NCBI RefSeq assembly: GCF_024323335.1
Contig: NC_066584.1
Location: 268,018,344-268,082,343 of the forward strand
Direction: 5' to 3'
Source of the DNA: Lathyrus oleraceus
Taxonomy: Eukaryota; Streptophyta; Magnoliopsida; Fabales; Fabaceae
DNA length: 64,000 bases
Shown one piece after another: positions 52,183-63,665 of the stretch. How positions within the stretch are numbered: position 1 is the stretch's first letter; the number at the start of each line of letters is the position of its first letter. Made by a program: the position numbers and the translations under genes. The notes beneath the pieces are model-generated. The model had not been told where the DNA came from, searched no databases, and worked only from the letters and a program-made list of their open reading frames with translations.

Positions 52183-53305
52183 TCATAGAGGAAGCTCTGC
52201 ATTTGAAGAAATCTGAGATTGATGCTCATTTGGTGAAAAAATGAGGTATTCTTGGGTTGACTTTTGAGTTCCTCATTGGTAAAGCTATTGTTTTTGCTCA
52301 GGCCGATAGCATGGATGCTTTTGAAGCTATCTTTGTTCTTCTCATCTATGGTTTAGCTTTGTTCCCTAACATTGACGATTTTGTTGATGCTAACGCCAAT
52401 ATAATCTTCTTAATTAGAAATCCTGTTCCGACTCTGTTGGGTGACATTCATTTCTCTTCACATTTAAGGAATTATAAAGATGGTGGGACTATTGTGTGTT
52501 GTATTCCTCTTCTGTAGAATTGGTTTACTTCGCACTTGCCTCAGGCGCTTGCTTTCTTAGAGAACTGACAATGTCTACGGTGGTCTGAGAGACTCATGTC
52601 TGTCACTAATGATGATATTGTTTGGTATGATTCTGCATTGGGTAGCTTGGATATCATTGATAGTAATTGTGAGTTCTCTATGTGTCTCTCATTGGTACAC
52701 AAGGAGGAATCAACTACAATCCTGCTTTGGCCCGTCGTCAACTTGGGTTCCCCTAGAGAGGTAAACCTAATAATGTTCAGTTAGAGGGTCTATTCTATCA
52801 AGAAGGTAAAGATCACGAACATTTTAAGAAAAGGATGTTGCATGCTTGGCATAATGTGCATAGAAAGGGAAGATCCGAGCTTGGTCCATGCAACTATGTA
52901 GTTTTGGAAGCTTACACTATTTGGGTGAAGAAGAGAGCTTTGAAGTTGAAGATTTTGCACGCTTGTGAAAGACCTATGTCTATGGTTGTGGTTGAGCCAT
53001 CAACTCTCCCTAACCAAGATTTAGAGGAGTTTAAAGACGCACTCACCAAGATGAAGCAAGAGAAAAATTTGTGGGAAGAACGGTTCCATGCTTTGAGTCG
53101 AAAGCATGAAGAGTTGCAACTTAAGTCAAAAGACAAAAATGCACTCATTAAGATTCTAGAAGAGCGGGCAATGAAGAGACAGAGAGAAATAGAGGATTTA
53201 TTTTCCTCTAGTTTGTCTCAACCTTCCGGTGCTTGGAAGAAGATTGTATATCAACTTGTCCTTGAGAAGGCTCAGATGAAGACATCCTTTGAGTCAGAGA
53301 TTTGA
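52183..53305 (+). pseudogene. Ogre ORF1, second part with coiled-coil tail
   Basis: Continues ORF1 in frame after the solo LTR (EEALHLKKSEIDAHLVKK), then AFEAIFVLLIYGLALFPNID and NPVPTLLGDIHFS as in element A, with stops and frameshifts between 52240 and 52770. The last part (52835-53305) is open: a HAWHNVHRKGRSELGPCNYV block followed by a Lys/Glu/Leu heptad-like stretch (about 53040-53190), most likely a coiled coil, ending at TGA 53303. Confidence 0.87.
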
Positions 53306-53579
53306 CGCATCCGTAGGTAATTTACTCCTTTGGCTAGATCTTCTAATTCAACTAATAGGGATCCTTAGGATGATAGTGTCATTTTCTCATGTATTTTTGT
53401 ATTTTTTTTCTAAAATTGTACTCAGTGTAATCCTTCCAAAAATCTTATGAATAAAACAAGATTTTTATGGTCAATTGAATTATTATTCATTATTATATTT
53501 GCAAACGAGACTTCATATATTTCTTGAAATTAAAAACAATAAAAAACATTGCATTTCATGCATCATTTGCAAAACAGGG
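53306..53579 (+). other. Ogre spacer between ORF1 and gag
   Basis: AT-rich, with a T run near 53402 and A-rich strings. No coding signal; it is the usual short gap between ORF1 and gag in this element type. Confidence 0.5.
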
Positions 53580-53844
53580 TTCTTCTACGAGGTATCTCAT
53601 AAGTTCTTCTTCTGTGTATCAGCCAAGTTGCTCATAATAGATCCTCAGAATCAACCGTCTCCATCTCCTACAACTCCTCCCCCTCAGAGGACTGCCATCT
53701 TCGAGATTACGTCATCAATTGTTCCTGTTGAGACCATCCAGTCTGTTCCTTCCATGCCAGCTGGGTTTCCTTGAGGAATGCCACCAAACTTTGTGTCTGA
53801 AGGGTACGCACCACCTTTTGTTTCTCTGCCGACATCTAGCCTTG
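53580..53844 (+). pseudogene. Ogre gag N-terminal part
   Basis: Pro/Ser/Thr-rich frame (PQNQPSPSPTTPPPQ, then MPPNFVSEGYAPPF) with one TGA at 53772-53774. It ends at the CCTTG duplication of the next solo LTR and continues in frame at 58622. Confidence 0.65.
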
Positions 53845-54851
53845 TGTAGCACCTCAAATTTGCACCCTCCATTTGTACATTCATTTCATTTTTTAGGTCA
53901 TTTGACATCACATTAACGTTGCATTAACATTGCATAGTACCTTGCATCTTATCAGTCAAGACTGGTATCAGGAGAATTCATCTGTGCAAGAGACCAGGCA
54001 TTTCCATGGGATAAAGGCCCTATGGTTATTCTAGAGAGCTTACATGAATCAAGGTTCATTTTGAAGCCATTGTATCAAGTGCTAAAGGCTTAAAGTCCAC
54101 AGTGCAGTTTCAGGTCATCTAGGGCCCATAAAAGTCAACAGAAAGTCAACTGAGGGCTAGGAGGTGGAGAAATGGTTTGAGACACTTCATTCATGTACCA
54201 AAGAGGTTTATTCATCATGTCAAACTCATACCTTGAAGATTTTGAGGCCAGATCAAAAGTTTCCCAAAATGGAAAGTGACCTTTAATTTCAAGTTTCCAA
54301 AAATGGCAAGTTTTTGGACCACTTTCAACTAGACTTTCCAACATCAAATAAGCTTCAAATGAAATTTTCTCCAACATGAAAGTTGAATATCTTTCTCTCC
54401 CATTTCCAAAAAGTCCAAGATCATGAGCATCTGATGAATGGTTGAGAAGATATGATCAAATCATTGCCAAGTGTGCATGGAACTTCAAAAGGACATAACT
54501 TTTGACTCATAACTCCAAATTGAGTGCTCCTTTTTGCATAATTCTTCTCATGACATGAACTTTCCAAATCCATCAAGGCATTGCATGAAATTTCATCACA
54601 TGACCATTTGTTCAATCATGCTCATTTTGGAGGGAAAATCATGAATTTGAAATTGGTGCATCACATGAGCCTTTTGATCATTCCAACATGTTCATAAAAT
54701 GGTTTTAAGTGAAATTGCATGGCCATTGGCTACTGTTCACGTGGGATTGCCATGCATGAGGTGAAAAATCAATTTTGGTCATACACCTCTTTTCTTCTTA
54801 AAATTCCATTAACCAAGCCTAAGCATGATTAGCAAGTGGATTAACACATGG

Positions 54852-54859
54852 TATAAATA
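54852..54859 (+). promoter_or_regulatory. TATA box of the solo LTR in gag
   Basis: TATAAATA followed by GTAAATCCTAAC, in the same LTR position as the boxes at 28140 and 48370. Confidence 0.5.
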
Positions 54860-57819
54860 GTAAATCCTAACAGAATTCTGATGATTCATCATTTCTAGAT
54901 CTCAAACTTTTTTTCCTCCAAAATTTTCTCTCAATCAAAACTTGAAAATTCTCCACATAGCAGTGCAATTTTCTTCCATATTCTGGTTCATTGAGTGTAG
55001 TGGATGAAGAACCAAGCATTGGATCATTGGTTTTGGCCAGAATTTGTGCATACTCCAAGCAAGAACATGAAGATGGAAATTGTTGTTTGAGCTAGATCTA
55101 AGCCTCTCCAAGCCTCAATTACTACTTAAAGCTTCATAACAAGTGCTCAGGAGTAGATCTACACACGTGCCAAGCCTTGAATCACCAGAATTCAGCGACT
55201 GCTCTTCAAGAGGTCAGATTTTCGAGTAGCATAATTCTTTGTTTTGTGTCTATAATCTTGTAGATCCTTGCTTGCTGATCAATCTGATCTAAATTTCATG
55301 CGAATTGGTGGATTATTGGCTGAGATATAGTGAATTGAAGTTTTGTATGTCAAATTTTTTTAGGTCGATTCTTAAGATTCATGATGAATTAGCTTTAGTT
55401 AATGATCGATCTGTAATGTACGCAGCAAGAGCTTTCATTTGATATAAAATTTTCATGATTCTGGAATTTTTTTTCGAAGCTTGTTACTGTTCACCACCGT
55501 CTCAAGGTAGGAGACGGTGGTTTCCGCCGTGTGAACCGCCGTCTGGTTCAGGCCTTTGGATACTAGGGTTTTGCCTAGTCAGATGCCACGCTTGCGCCTG
55601 TTTGGCCTTTTGGTTGGATGCTATTTCGCTGACCGTTCCACGCGTATGCATTGACCGTGACTGGGCTTGCCATGTCATTAATGAGACCACTGCGTTTTGA
55701 CCATTACACCATTCGATTCTGGGTTCATGCATTTTTGTGTTTTATTTTCTTTTTCAGCGCATACATGCTTCGATTTTGGCTGACTACACTTTTTTCAAAT
55801 TTAATTCCAACATTACCTTTCCCTCCAAACATCATGTACATATTTCATTTTTATTTCATATTTTTCTTCCAACTTTAAAAAATCATATAAAACTGAAAAC
55901 ACATCCAATTAATTCCCATTTTTTTGCAAAATGTTCATGTGTTTGTCTATTATTTTTTGGTGGTGGTTTTATGATTTTATCATCTCTGGAATTTGAATTG
56001 TGATTGGTTGATTGACCATATATGCAAAATGTACCATGCTTCATTCTTTCTATCATGAAATGCTCAATAATGATCCAATTGCCATGAAATTTTACATGAT
56101 GATTCCCAACATGTTGCTTGATGTTTGAGGCTTGATTGTGCATTTTTACCATTTTCCGTCACTGTTTTATACACATGATTGTTAGGTGTGACAATGTGTG
56201 TCACACAATTGGATGTCTTGCTTGTGCAATTTTATTTCCATATCATTTGAGCTCTGATGATTCTAATTTTTGGTATGATGATTGTGGTTGACATTTTGTA
56301 TGCTCATAAGAATTTCCAGAATTGTTTGAGTCATTTCTGTTTTAATATGGGACTTTCATTCTTGATGATCAATTGAGTGCTTTGAAATTGCCTTTGCCAT
56401 AGCTTGCTCATGAGATGACTTTGATTGATGCTTTTGACTTGGTCCTTTTTAGGACATCTTCTTGCTTGTTAGATGAGCTTTATGTTGAGTCTTGGTTGCT
56501 ATTTTGACTTTTTCCTCACCTTTGACCCTAGGCTTTGCCCTAGGGGTTTGTACTCACATTTTGAGTTGTGCATTTCAGGTTCAAGCAATAAGTTCTAATG
56601 AATGATGTGATCTCCTTGCTTGAGATGCAAGTCACTTTATTTAACTAATGTTGATTGTGTTTTAGGTCTTTGGTGGTGAACTCAATTGAGTTTATGGCCT
56701 ACATGTTGTGTATATTGGTTGTCTGACTGTTGTTATCTGTTGGTTGTTTGTCTGAACATAGTACTGATTGTTTAGCTTTTCTTACAGGTACTTTAGCCGC
56801 TTCAACTCATTGCTTGAGTTGCTTTGTTTTGCTTGTGGTTGGCATACCACCTAGGTAACTTCCTGTTCTTCATGTAGTCTGGAAGACCTGCTATCTTTGG
56901 CAGGCACCTGTCTGAAGCCCTCCTTAAGAGGCAATGTTTGTGGTTGTTTATGTTTGTGCCATGTACTTCAAAGACCTCCTAAGTGAAGAGGCATTGGCAG
57001 ATAGAAGGGATGTGCAACCCATCCCCTGCTATTCAGTTGAGTCTTTCATATTGCTCGCACTACGTGTTGATGCATTTGAATAAACACCCAAGATCAGTGT
57101 ATATCGAGTCAATCATGTGGATTAGAGTTCCTCATTCTGGACTCCCACGTTTTCATTGATTGAAGCTCACCCAGGCCCGGGGTAAGAGCTATGAGGTCTT
57201 ATCCTCATCACCTTTCATCCGCTCACCCTGATGGTCAATGTCAGTGGTTAAGAGTCCTCAGATACCCTTCCAGTGCCAACTTGTTTGTCGAGGTTGATAT
57301 GACCCCTTGACTAAAGCCCAGCCTTGATGTTTGAGCCCCCTTGTTGGTGTGTTTACTTCATGCTGTATGTGTTTGTGTGGTGTGATTGTATCCCCATAGG
57401 ATTACTAGACTTCGTGTAGTCTCGTTTGCATGTCAATTAAGGTAGCACGGTTCCTTCGTATAAGACTTCCTTTCTTGCGTGAGCTTTCCTAAAACACAAA
57501 CAAACTTGATCCCCCCTTAAGGACATGTTAACTCCTTCTACTACAGGTGAGTAAGTCTCCCAAGGTCGAGCATCCGGTAGATTGTGTAGTGACGTTGTTC
57601 ATCTAAAAAACACAAAATAAGTAGAAATGGTTTAGCCGAACTACGGCAACTCTGATTATCATGTTCAGATGAGATACGTAGGCACGAGATGCGATGTCTT
57701 GTCGAGTTTGACTAACAACTAACTTTGATCCTTTTCTCTCGCCCCCGTTGCGATTGAGACCTTCCCTTTCTCTTGCCCTAGTTGCAATCGAGACCCTTCT
57801 TCTTCTTGCATGTGTGTTT

Positions 57820-58092
57820 GGAGTCTGACGTAAGTCCAGCGATTGGCAGTCGGTTTCCTGTGGGTGTTTGTTTGTGAGGAGTCTGACGTAAGTCCAGCGA
57901 TTGGCAGTCGGTTTCCCGTGTGTGTTTGTTTGTTTGGAGTCTGACGTAAGCCCAGCGATTGGCAGTCGGTTTCCTGTTTGCGTGTCTGTGTGTTCGGAGT
58001 CTGATGTAAGACCAGCGATTGGCATTCGGTTTCCTGTTTGCGTTTCTTTTGTGGAGTCGGATGTAAGTCTAGCGATTGGCATTTCGTTTCCA
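57820..58092. repeat. LTR minisatellite, five units
   Basis: Units of 56-60 bases with the core GACGTAAGTCCAGCGATTGG, then CAGTCGGTTTCC and a GTGTTTGTTT-type spacer. The opposite strand reads as a repeated peptide, which is a by-product and not a gene. Confidence 0.95.
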
Positions 58093-58621
58093 GTTTGTGT
58101 TTGGGGTGTTTGCTCTGACGTCTCAGCGTCTCGTTTCAGTGTTTTGTTTGGCGTGCGTTAGCCGAGCTACGAGTGCTCTGATTCTTCCTCTGGTTAGAGA
58201 AGATACGTATGCATAGGATGTGATGTCCTAGCGAGCACAATTCCCATTTCCCCTAACTACGTCGACTCTGATGTTTGTGTCTGACAAACTACGTAGGCCC
58301 AGGATGAGACATCCTGCCGAGTCCTCTTCTTCCGTCTTTCATCTGTATTCTATTCCAGTTTTGTGCAGTTTTTGAGCAGTTATTTAGCAACCTTTCTTCT
58401 ATTCTTTTGAGCGTGGATCCCGTCGAGTACGACGGATGCGTAGGGGTGCTAATACCTTCCCTTCGCATAACTGACTCCCGATCCTTGCAATCTTTGGTCG
58501 TGAGACCATTCCTTTCCAGGTTTACTTTGAGCGTTTCCTTTCCCGCCTTTGGGATAAATAACGCATGGTGGCGGCTCTGTTTCTTTTTCCCGCCGGTTTT
58601 TTCGCGTAATGCGACACCTTG

Positions 58622-58998
58622 TCATGTCAGTGCCTCCTCCTATCATTCTTACTCTTCCTCGTGTTGAGGAAACTATTTACCACTCTGAGTTGTCTGAAGT
58701 TCATGATGTATATGAGAAGATGGATGAGATGAAGGATCATTTTCTTGAGCTGCGCAAGGAATTTAAAAATCCTAGAGGAAAAGACTTATTTGGTAAGAGT
58801 GCTGATGAACTCTATTTGGTTCCCAATGTCAATATTCTGGTGAAATTCAAGGTCCCAGACTTTGAAAAATACAAAGGAAATACCTGTCCGTCGAGCCATC
58901 TTGTTATGTATGCAAGGAAAATGTCTACTCAAACTGAAAATGATCATCTGATGATTCACTACTTCCAAGATAGCCTGATAGGAGCTGCCCTGAGGTAG
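58622..58998 (+). pseudogene. Ogre gag, capsid part, 3'-truncated
   Basis: Continues gag after the solo LTR: VPPPIILTLPRVEE, an acidic helix, then KDLFGKSADELYLVPNV, KFKVPDFEKYKGNTCPSSHL and MIHYFQDSLIGAAL, typical of Ogre/Tat gag. It ends at AALR plus a stop exactly where LTR C begins, so everything from mid-gag to the 3' LTR is deleted. Confidence 0.88.
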
Positions 58999-61900
58999 TA
59001 TAAAACCCCAATTTTGACCCTAAGATCCCTCATACTATTTCATCATTTTCATTGGCTTTGGGATCACACCTTGGCATCCTAATTACCCATCATTCATTGG
59101 GTTTTCATTGGGAGAGATCACCAAGAACATTTTGATTGTATCATACTTTGTTTTTCATTATTTACTAACTCTTTTGTAGGTAATGTGTGTGCTCACCTAT
59201 GCTTCATCAAGCTCATATCTAGGGTTTGAGACCCTAAATGCAAGGAGACTAATCAAGAGATGTTTCACTTTGCCTCTATACATCATATATGGATCCCCAT
59301 GGTATCCGCATATCATTTTGATAAAGAATTCATCAAGAGTTTGAAATTTGTTTGCCCTGGAAGCCATAATTCATCTAGGTATCTTATGTAACTTCCTCAA
59401 CAAGTTTCTTCATAAATTGATCAAATACTTCAATGGATACTTAATATTACATCATCTTACACATATATGATCCTCCATGAGTCCCAAAAATCAAGAGAAT
59501 ATCAAGTTTACAAGATGGTTCATGGTGGTTGACTAGAGAAAGTCAACTGGTCAAAACTGGGGTTCCCAAGACCCAATCGCCTACAATTTTTATCATATGA
59601 CAATGATTCCAAGAGAAACGCTACTTATTATGACATTCCAAAAAACTTTCATGTTGAAGTAAAGAGATATTTTTTCTTGGAAAGTATTTTTTTATGGTGA
59701 AAGATTATAAGTCATTATGTCTGAACCCTAGTTAGGAGGTCAATTTCCAAAGACCATAACTTGCTCAATTTTTATGATATGAAATCCATTAAAGTTTCAT
59801 GATCAAAGTAAAGATGTCATATTCAACTTTTATGTTTGGAATAAGTTCAAATTCAACATGCAAATGCATGTGCTAAGAAGAAACATTATAGGTCATTTTG
59901 GGCCATTACCATTGAACAAGTGATTTTCCTCAACTTCTAAATTGAATAACTCCGTCATGCCAAATCAAAATGAGTTCAAATTTGTGACCAAATAGAATCG
60001 GTTTGAAATATCTACAACTTTGATGAAGTAAATTTTTCCATTTGAAGTCCATAGCAAAAGTTATTCAAGGTGGAAGAAGTGAGCATTTGACTTGGTACTT
60101 AGAAAATTTTCAAATATGTTTGATTTTCAAAACTTCCACCTCAAAGTTCATCATGATCCAAGCTTCAAGTGGAAACGTGTTCAACAAGAAAGTTGTTCTC
60201 CTTGATAGAACCTTTCCAAAAAGTCCCATATCATCTCAATTGGATCAATTTTACAGGACTTGCACATGGGTGTAATGCATGGTACCATTTGGAAGATTTT
60301 CATGACCAATTTCCATTCCACATTGCATGGCTTCATGAATTACTTTCAGCATCACATGTGCACGATTTTGGACTAATTCCAATCATTCTATAGGCTTTGT
60401 ACACACCCATGTAAGCTTGCACGAGGTAATTGCTACTTTTGGATTTCAAATCGAAGTGTGTGGAAAGCATGTGATAAGCCTATAAATGCAAGTGCTATGA
60501 GCTCAGAAATGCATCAACACCTTTCCCAAGCTTTGCCAAGACAACTCAAACCTCCCACTCCAAAGAATTTCTTGAGGATTTCATTAAAATCGAGTTTGAT
60601 TTCACCTTCTGTTTTGAAATTAAAATCCAAGAATTCATTGCCCTTTCCATCTCAATTGATAACTGCAAGCAAGAGGAAGAGAAATCAAGCAAATCCAGAA
60701 CGAGATCAAGCAAATTTTAAGTTACTCGAAGGTGAAAATTCAGAAACTTCATCTCTTCGATTCTCTGTCAATTCTCCATTATTCTTTATGATTTTTGGTT
60801 AGATAAAGCCCTACCAATGTAGGCAACAAGATTGAGTTGCTTTGAGGTCAAACCGAAACAAATCAGTTCATGATCCTCAAAATTTAAATCCCTGTATCTT
60901 TTTATATACTTGAAATTGGAGAAAATTGAGGCCAAACTCGTGATCCTGAGCATTTTCTCTTTAAATTAGTGTTCTTGTTTTCCATTTTTCATGAAGTTTA
61001 GGTTGGACCAGTCCGGTGGTCCTCACCGGAGAAGATGACCAGAGCTAGGGCTCCGATGGTGTGTTGACAAGGTTCCAACCATCAGATCTTGGTCCAACGT
61101 TTTAATCTTAGCCCTTGCTTTTGCATACCACGCGTGTACACGCGTTGACTGAGGTGTTGGATGGAAGCGCACGCCTGGCCATCAGATCTGCCACCTCAAT
61201 TAATGACGGAGATCTGAGGGCCCATGTTTTTTGAATTTCTTTTTATTTTTTGATTTTTCATTTAATTTCTTTATTTTGTTTAATTGATAATAATTTTATT
61301 TTTAATCAAAAAAATATGGGACTTTCACCAAAAATCTTTAAATATTCTTTCCTTTCATTTTATGAATTAAAATCATTTTTTGGATTAATTTTAATATTTT
61401 TCATGAATTAAATGTTTTTGTGTATATTTTTAATTGTTTAAAAATACTTCTGACTTTTTAAAAATCATGAAATTTTTTGTCTAATATCATTTGACCTTGT
61501 TTGACCTAGATAAATCTCTTGGCCATTTATTTGGTGTTTTGAAGAGATTTTAGGTTTTGGCCAAGTTAAATTGAATTTTAATGCATATTTTAATTTGATT
61601 TTTAATTGATTAATTGTCTAAAAATTGTGTTGAGCCATTTTTATGGTCTTGTGATGTCTGACTATATGTTTGGGCCTTGGTCAAGGTTGATTTGACTTTT
61701 GTTGGATCAAAACCATTGGATTTAGGGGATTGATGAAATGTACATTTAATCTCCCAAAACGAATGAATGGTTTTGATTTGATGAAATTCCTCCCATGATC
61801 AATTTGTGTTTCTCTCACTTCCTCTCCCCTTTCATCTTCATCCCTATTCTTTCCCATCACTTTATTGACCAATGAAGTCTCAATATCCTAAGGCTAATTA

Positions 61901-62854
61901 GTTCATCAATGACCCTGTGTCAGATGAACTAATACAAGTATGGATGAGATAAGTCAATCCCTTTTGATATTTTCTTTTAGTGTATGCTATGTTTTAGGGT
62001 TTTGGTTAATCATACAAAATCTCTAACATGCATTAACACCAAAAAATTTATTGCCTGACCTCAGATAGTTGTGACTTCTACATAAGTCCAATTACGATTG
62101 CTTAACATAGAGCTAAATTTGACCCCAAAGGCATAACATTCTAGTAAGTGAGATTGTAAGTTTCCCATATTTCATGGTATTGTGTGGAAACTTGGCGTTT
62201 TTTTCTTCCTATGGAAGATGTCTTGGTTCAAGGATCCATGCTTGTGAATAAATGGTTGAGTGTTCTCCAAAAAATGACTTAATCAATTGAAAAGAAAAAC
62301 ACCACTAACATATAATTTAACCTTGACTAACATTTGACTAACTCTTATTAATATTGCTTTACTTCCAAGTCATTTACTTTATGCAATTTAATTTCTAAGT
62401 CATTTATCATTCATTGTCATTTACATACCATTAAACTTATTTTTGTTTATGCCATTTTCCTTTTGCTCATTTGAGCCATATATTATGATTGTATATATTG
62501 GTTTGTGCTCGTGGTCTTAGGACCTTAAAACACCTAATAAACAGCAAAAACCTTAAAAAATGTTTGGTGGATTGTTGATCTTGATATGAACTTTTGGACT
62601 TAGGATTTGGCAACAATCCATATGCAAAAGGACTTGACCAATGCCAACATTTTGAGACCAAGTTATTATGAATTGAGCCTTCATCTGATGAAAGTATTGG
62701 GATTCACTTGAACTCATCTGCTACATAGTCTTGATGCAACTGTTATTTTGATCTTGTGTCTAATATCTTATTCTGAGTTAAACAATGAATATTTCATTTG
62801 ATACATAAGAAGACAAAGAAGACTGCTAGCTATGGGATTTCTTGCTTGTATGTG
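58999..62854 (+). mobile_element. Ogre LTR C, 3'-truncated
   Basis: Begins TATAAAACCCCAATTTTGAC, a mutated TGTAAGACCCC start, and follows LTR B block by block up to GAAGACTGCTAGCTAT (62819; B 45297). It then stops at the start of another LTR-like sequence at 62855, so about the last 900 bases are missing. No long reliable coding frame; 60042-60802 frames are inside the LTR. Confidence 0.88.
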
Positions 62855-62930
62855 TGTAAGACCTCAATTTTGACCCTAAGATCCCTCATGCTATCACATC
62901 ATATGCATTGGCATTGGGTTGCACTGCCTG
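62855..62930 (+). mobile_element. Short Ogre LTR start (stub)
   Basis: TGTAAGACCTCAATTTTGAC, then CCTAAGATCCCTCATGC, the left end of an Ogre LTR. After about 75 bases it passes into sequence that reads as the leader of an opposite-strand element. The right border is approximate. Confidence 0.7.
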
Positions 62931-63645
62931 GAGAGAAATTCACTAAGGAATATAATACAAGACCAAAACTCTGCTCCAGAAAACCGGGTTGGTTGGAGGT
63001 TAAGGTTTCCTGAATTTAGCCCGCCCCTCACTGGTAGGTTCTAAGAACAGAAGTTCGTCAGCTTCAGCCCTTCAGTCGCGAATAATACGTTTACCACTGA
63101 AGGTTTGGTATTATTACAGGACAAAAGACCTCCATTGACTCCCCTAAACAGGACATCCTAATAGAAAGTTCCCAGTCTCGGGATCCTCGGATTGAGCAGC
63201 GAGAATGCGCCCACCAGAGCTAACATAATCACGTCTCGGAGGAGAGGCCTCGACTGAGTTCTCGGGAAATGGTCACCAGAGTCGACGATTTCTAGAGGAA
63301 CATCCTGCCGTTATGGAACACCCGTAAGACATAATATATCCAAAAGAAACCTCGTCTGGGTGTGGTTCTTCACGAACGACTTAACGTAGCAACACGCCAC
63401 GCAAGCCTCATGATTATCCACTCTAAAACCTGTGTGTACACTCATGCCTGGGTAATGGGCTTATCTCTCATAGAACACCCCATTCCAACAAACAAACAAA
63501 CAGATCCAACAGATACAGCAGATGCATGCAAGCAGGTAAGCAAATAAAGGTACAAAAGCATGAACACCCAATAAACAAGAAATCACACAAGCTAGGAGGG
63601 ACTCGCTTAGGGAAGATGGACCAGCAAGAGGTCAACTTCTTTCAA
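62931..63645 (-). other. Leader of an opposite-strand Ogre element, truncated
   Basis: Lies directly downstream (minus strand) of a perfect primer site and has the leader character of this family with no long coding frame. GC content is higher than in the neighbouring LTR C. Its far end is cut at the junction near 62930, so ORF1 and all later genes are missing. Confidence 0.65.
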
Positions 63646-63663
63646 TCCCCAGCAGAGTCGCCA
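63646..63663 (-). other. Ogre primer-binding site, minus strand
   Basis: Minus-strand TGGCGACTCTGCTGGGGA, an exact copy of the canonical 18-base site, two bases after the LTR end. Confidence 0.93.
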
Positions 63664-63665
63664 GC

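Larger units (their letters stand above)
53845..58616 (+). mobile_element. Solo Ogre-type LTR in gag (4772 bp)
   Basis: Starts TGTAGCACCTCAAATTTGCA and ends TAATGCGACA, flanked by CCTTG (53840-53844 and 58617-58621). Same family as the LTR at 47372. TATAAATA is at 54852-54859 with a CACGTG core about 115 bases upstream. It holds the conserved GGAAGACCTG block near 56880 and a five-unit minisatellite at 57820-58092. Confidence 0.93.

Noticed and set aside
57603..58082. Minus-strand frame of 159 codons with repeated ANRWTYVRL-like peptide
   Set aside because: The repeated peptide comes from the minisatellite unit in the LTR. The same shadow appears at 51346-51648 and 30763-31011, and unit length variation would break any fixed protein.
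57820..58092. Regularly spaced repeats that could recall a CRISPR array
   Set aside because: Spacers are similar TG-rich text, not unique; units sit in a plant LTR and vary gradually. It is a minisatellite.
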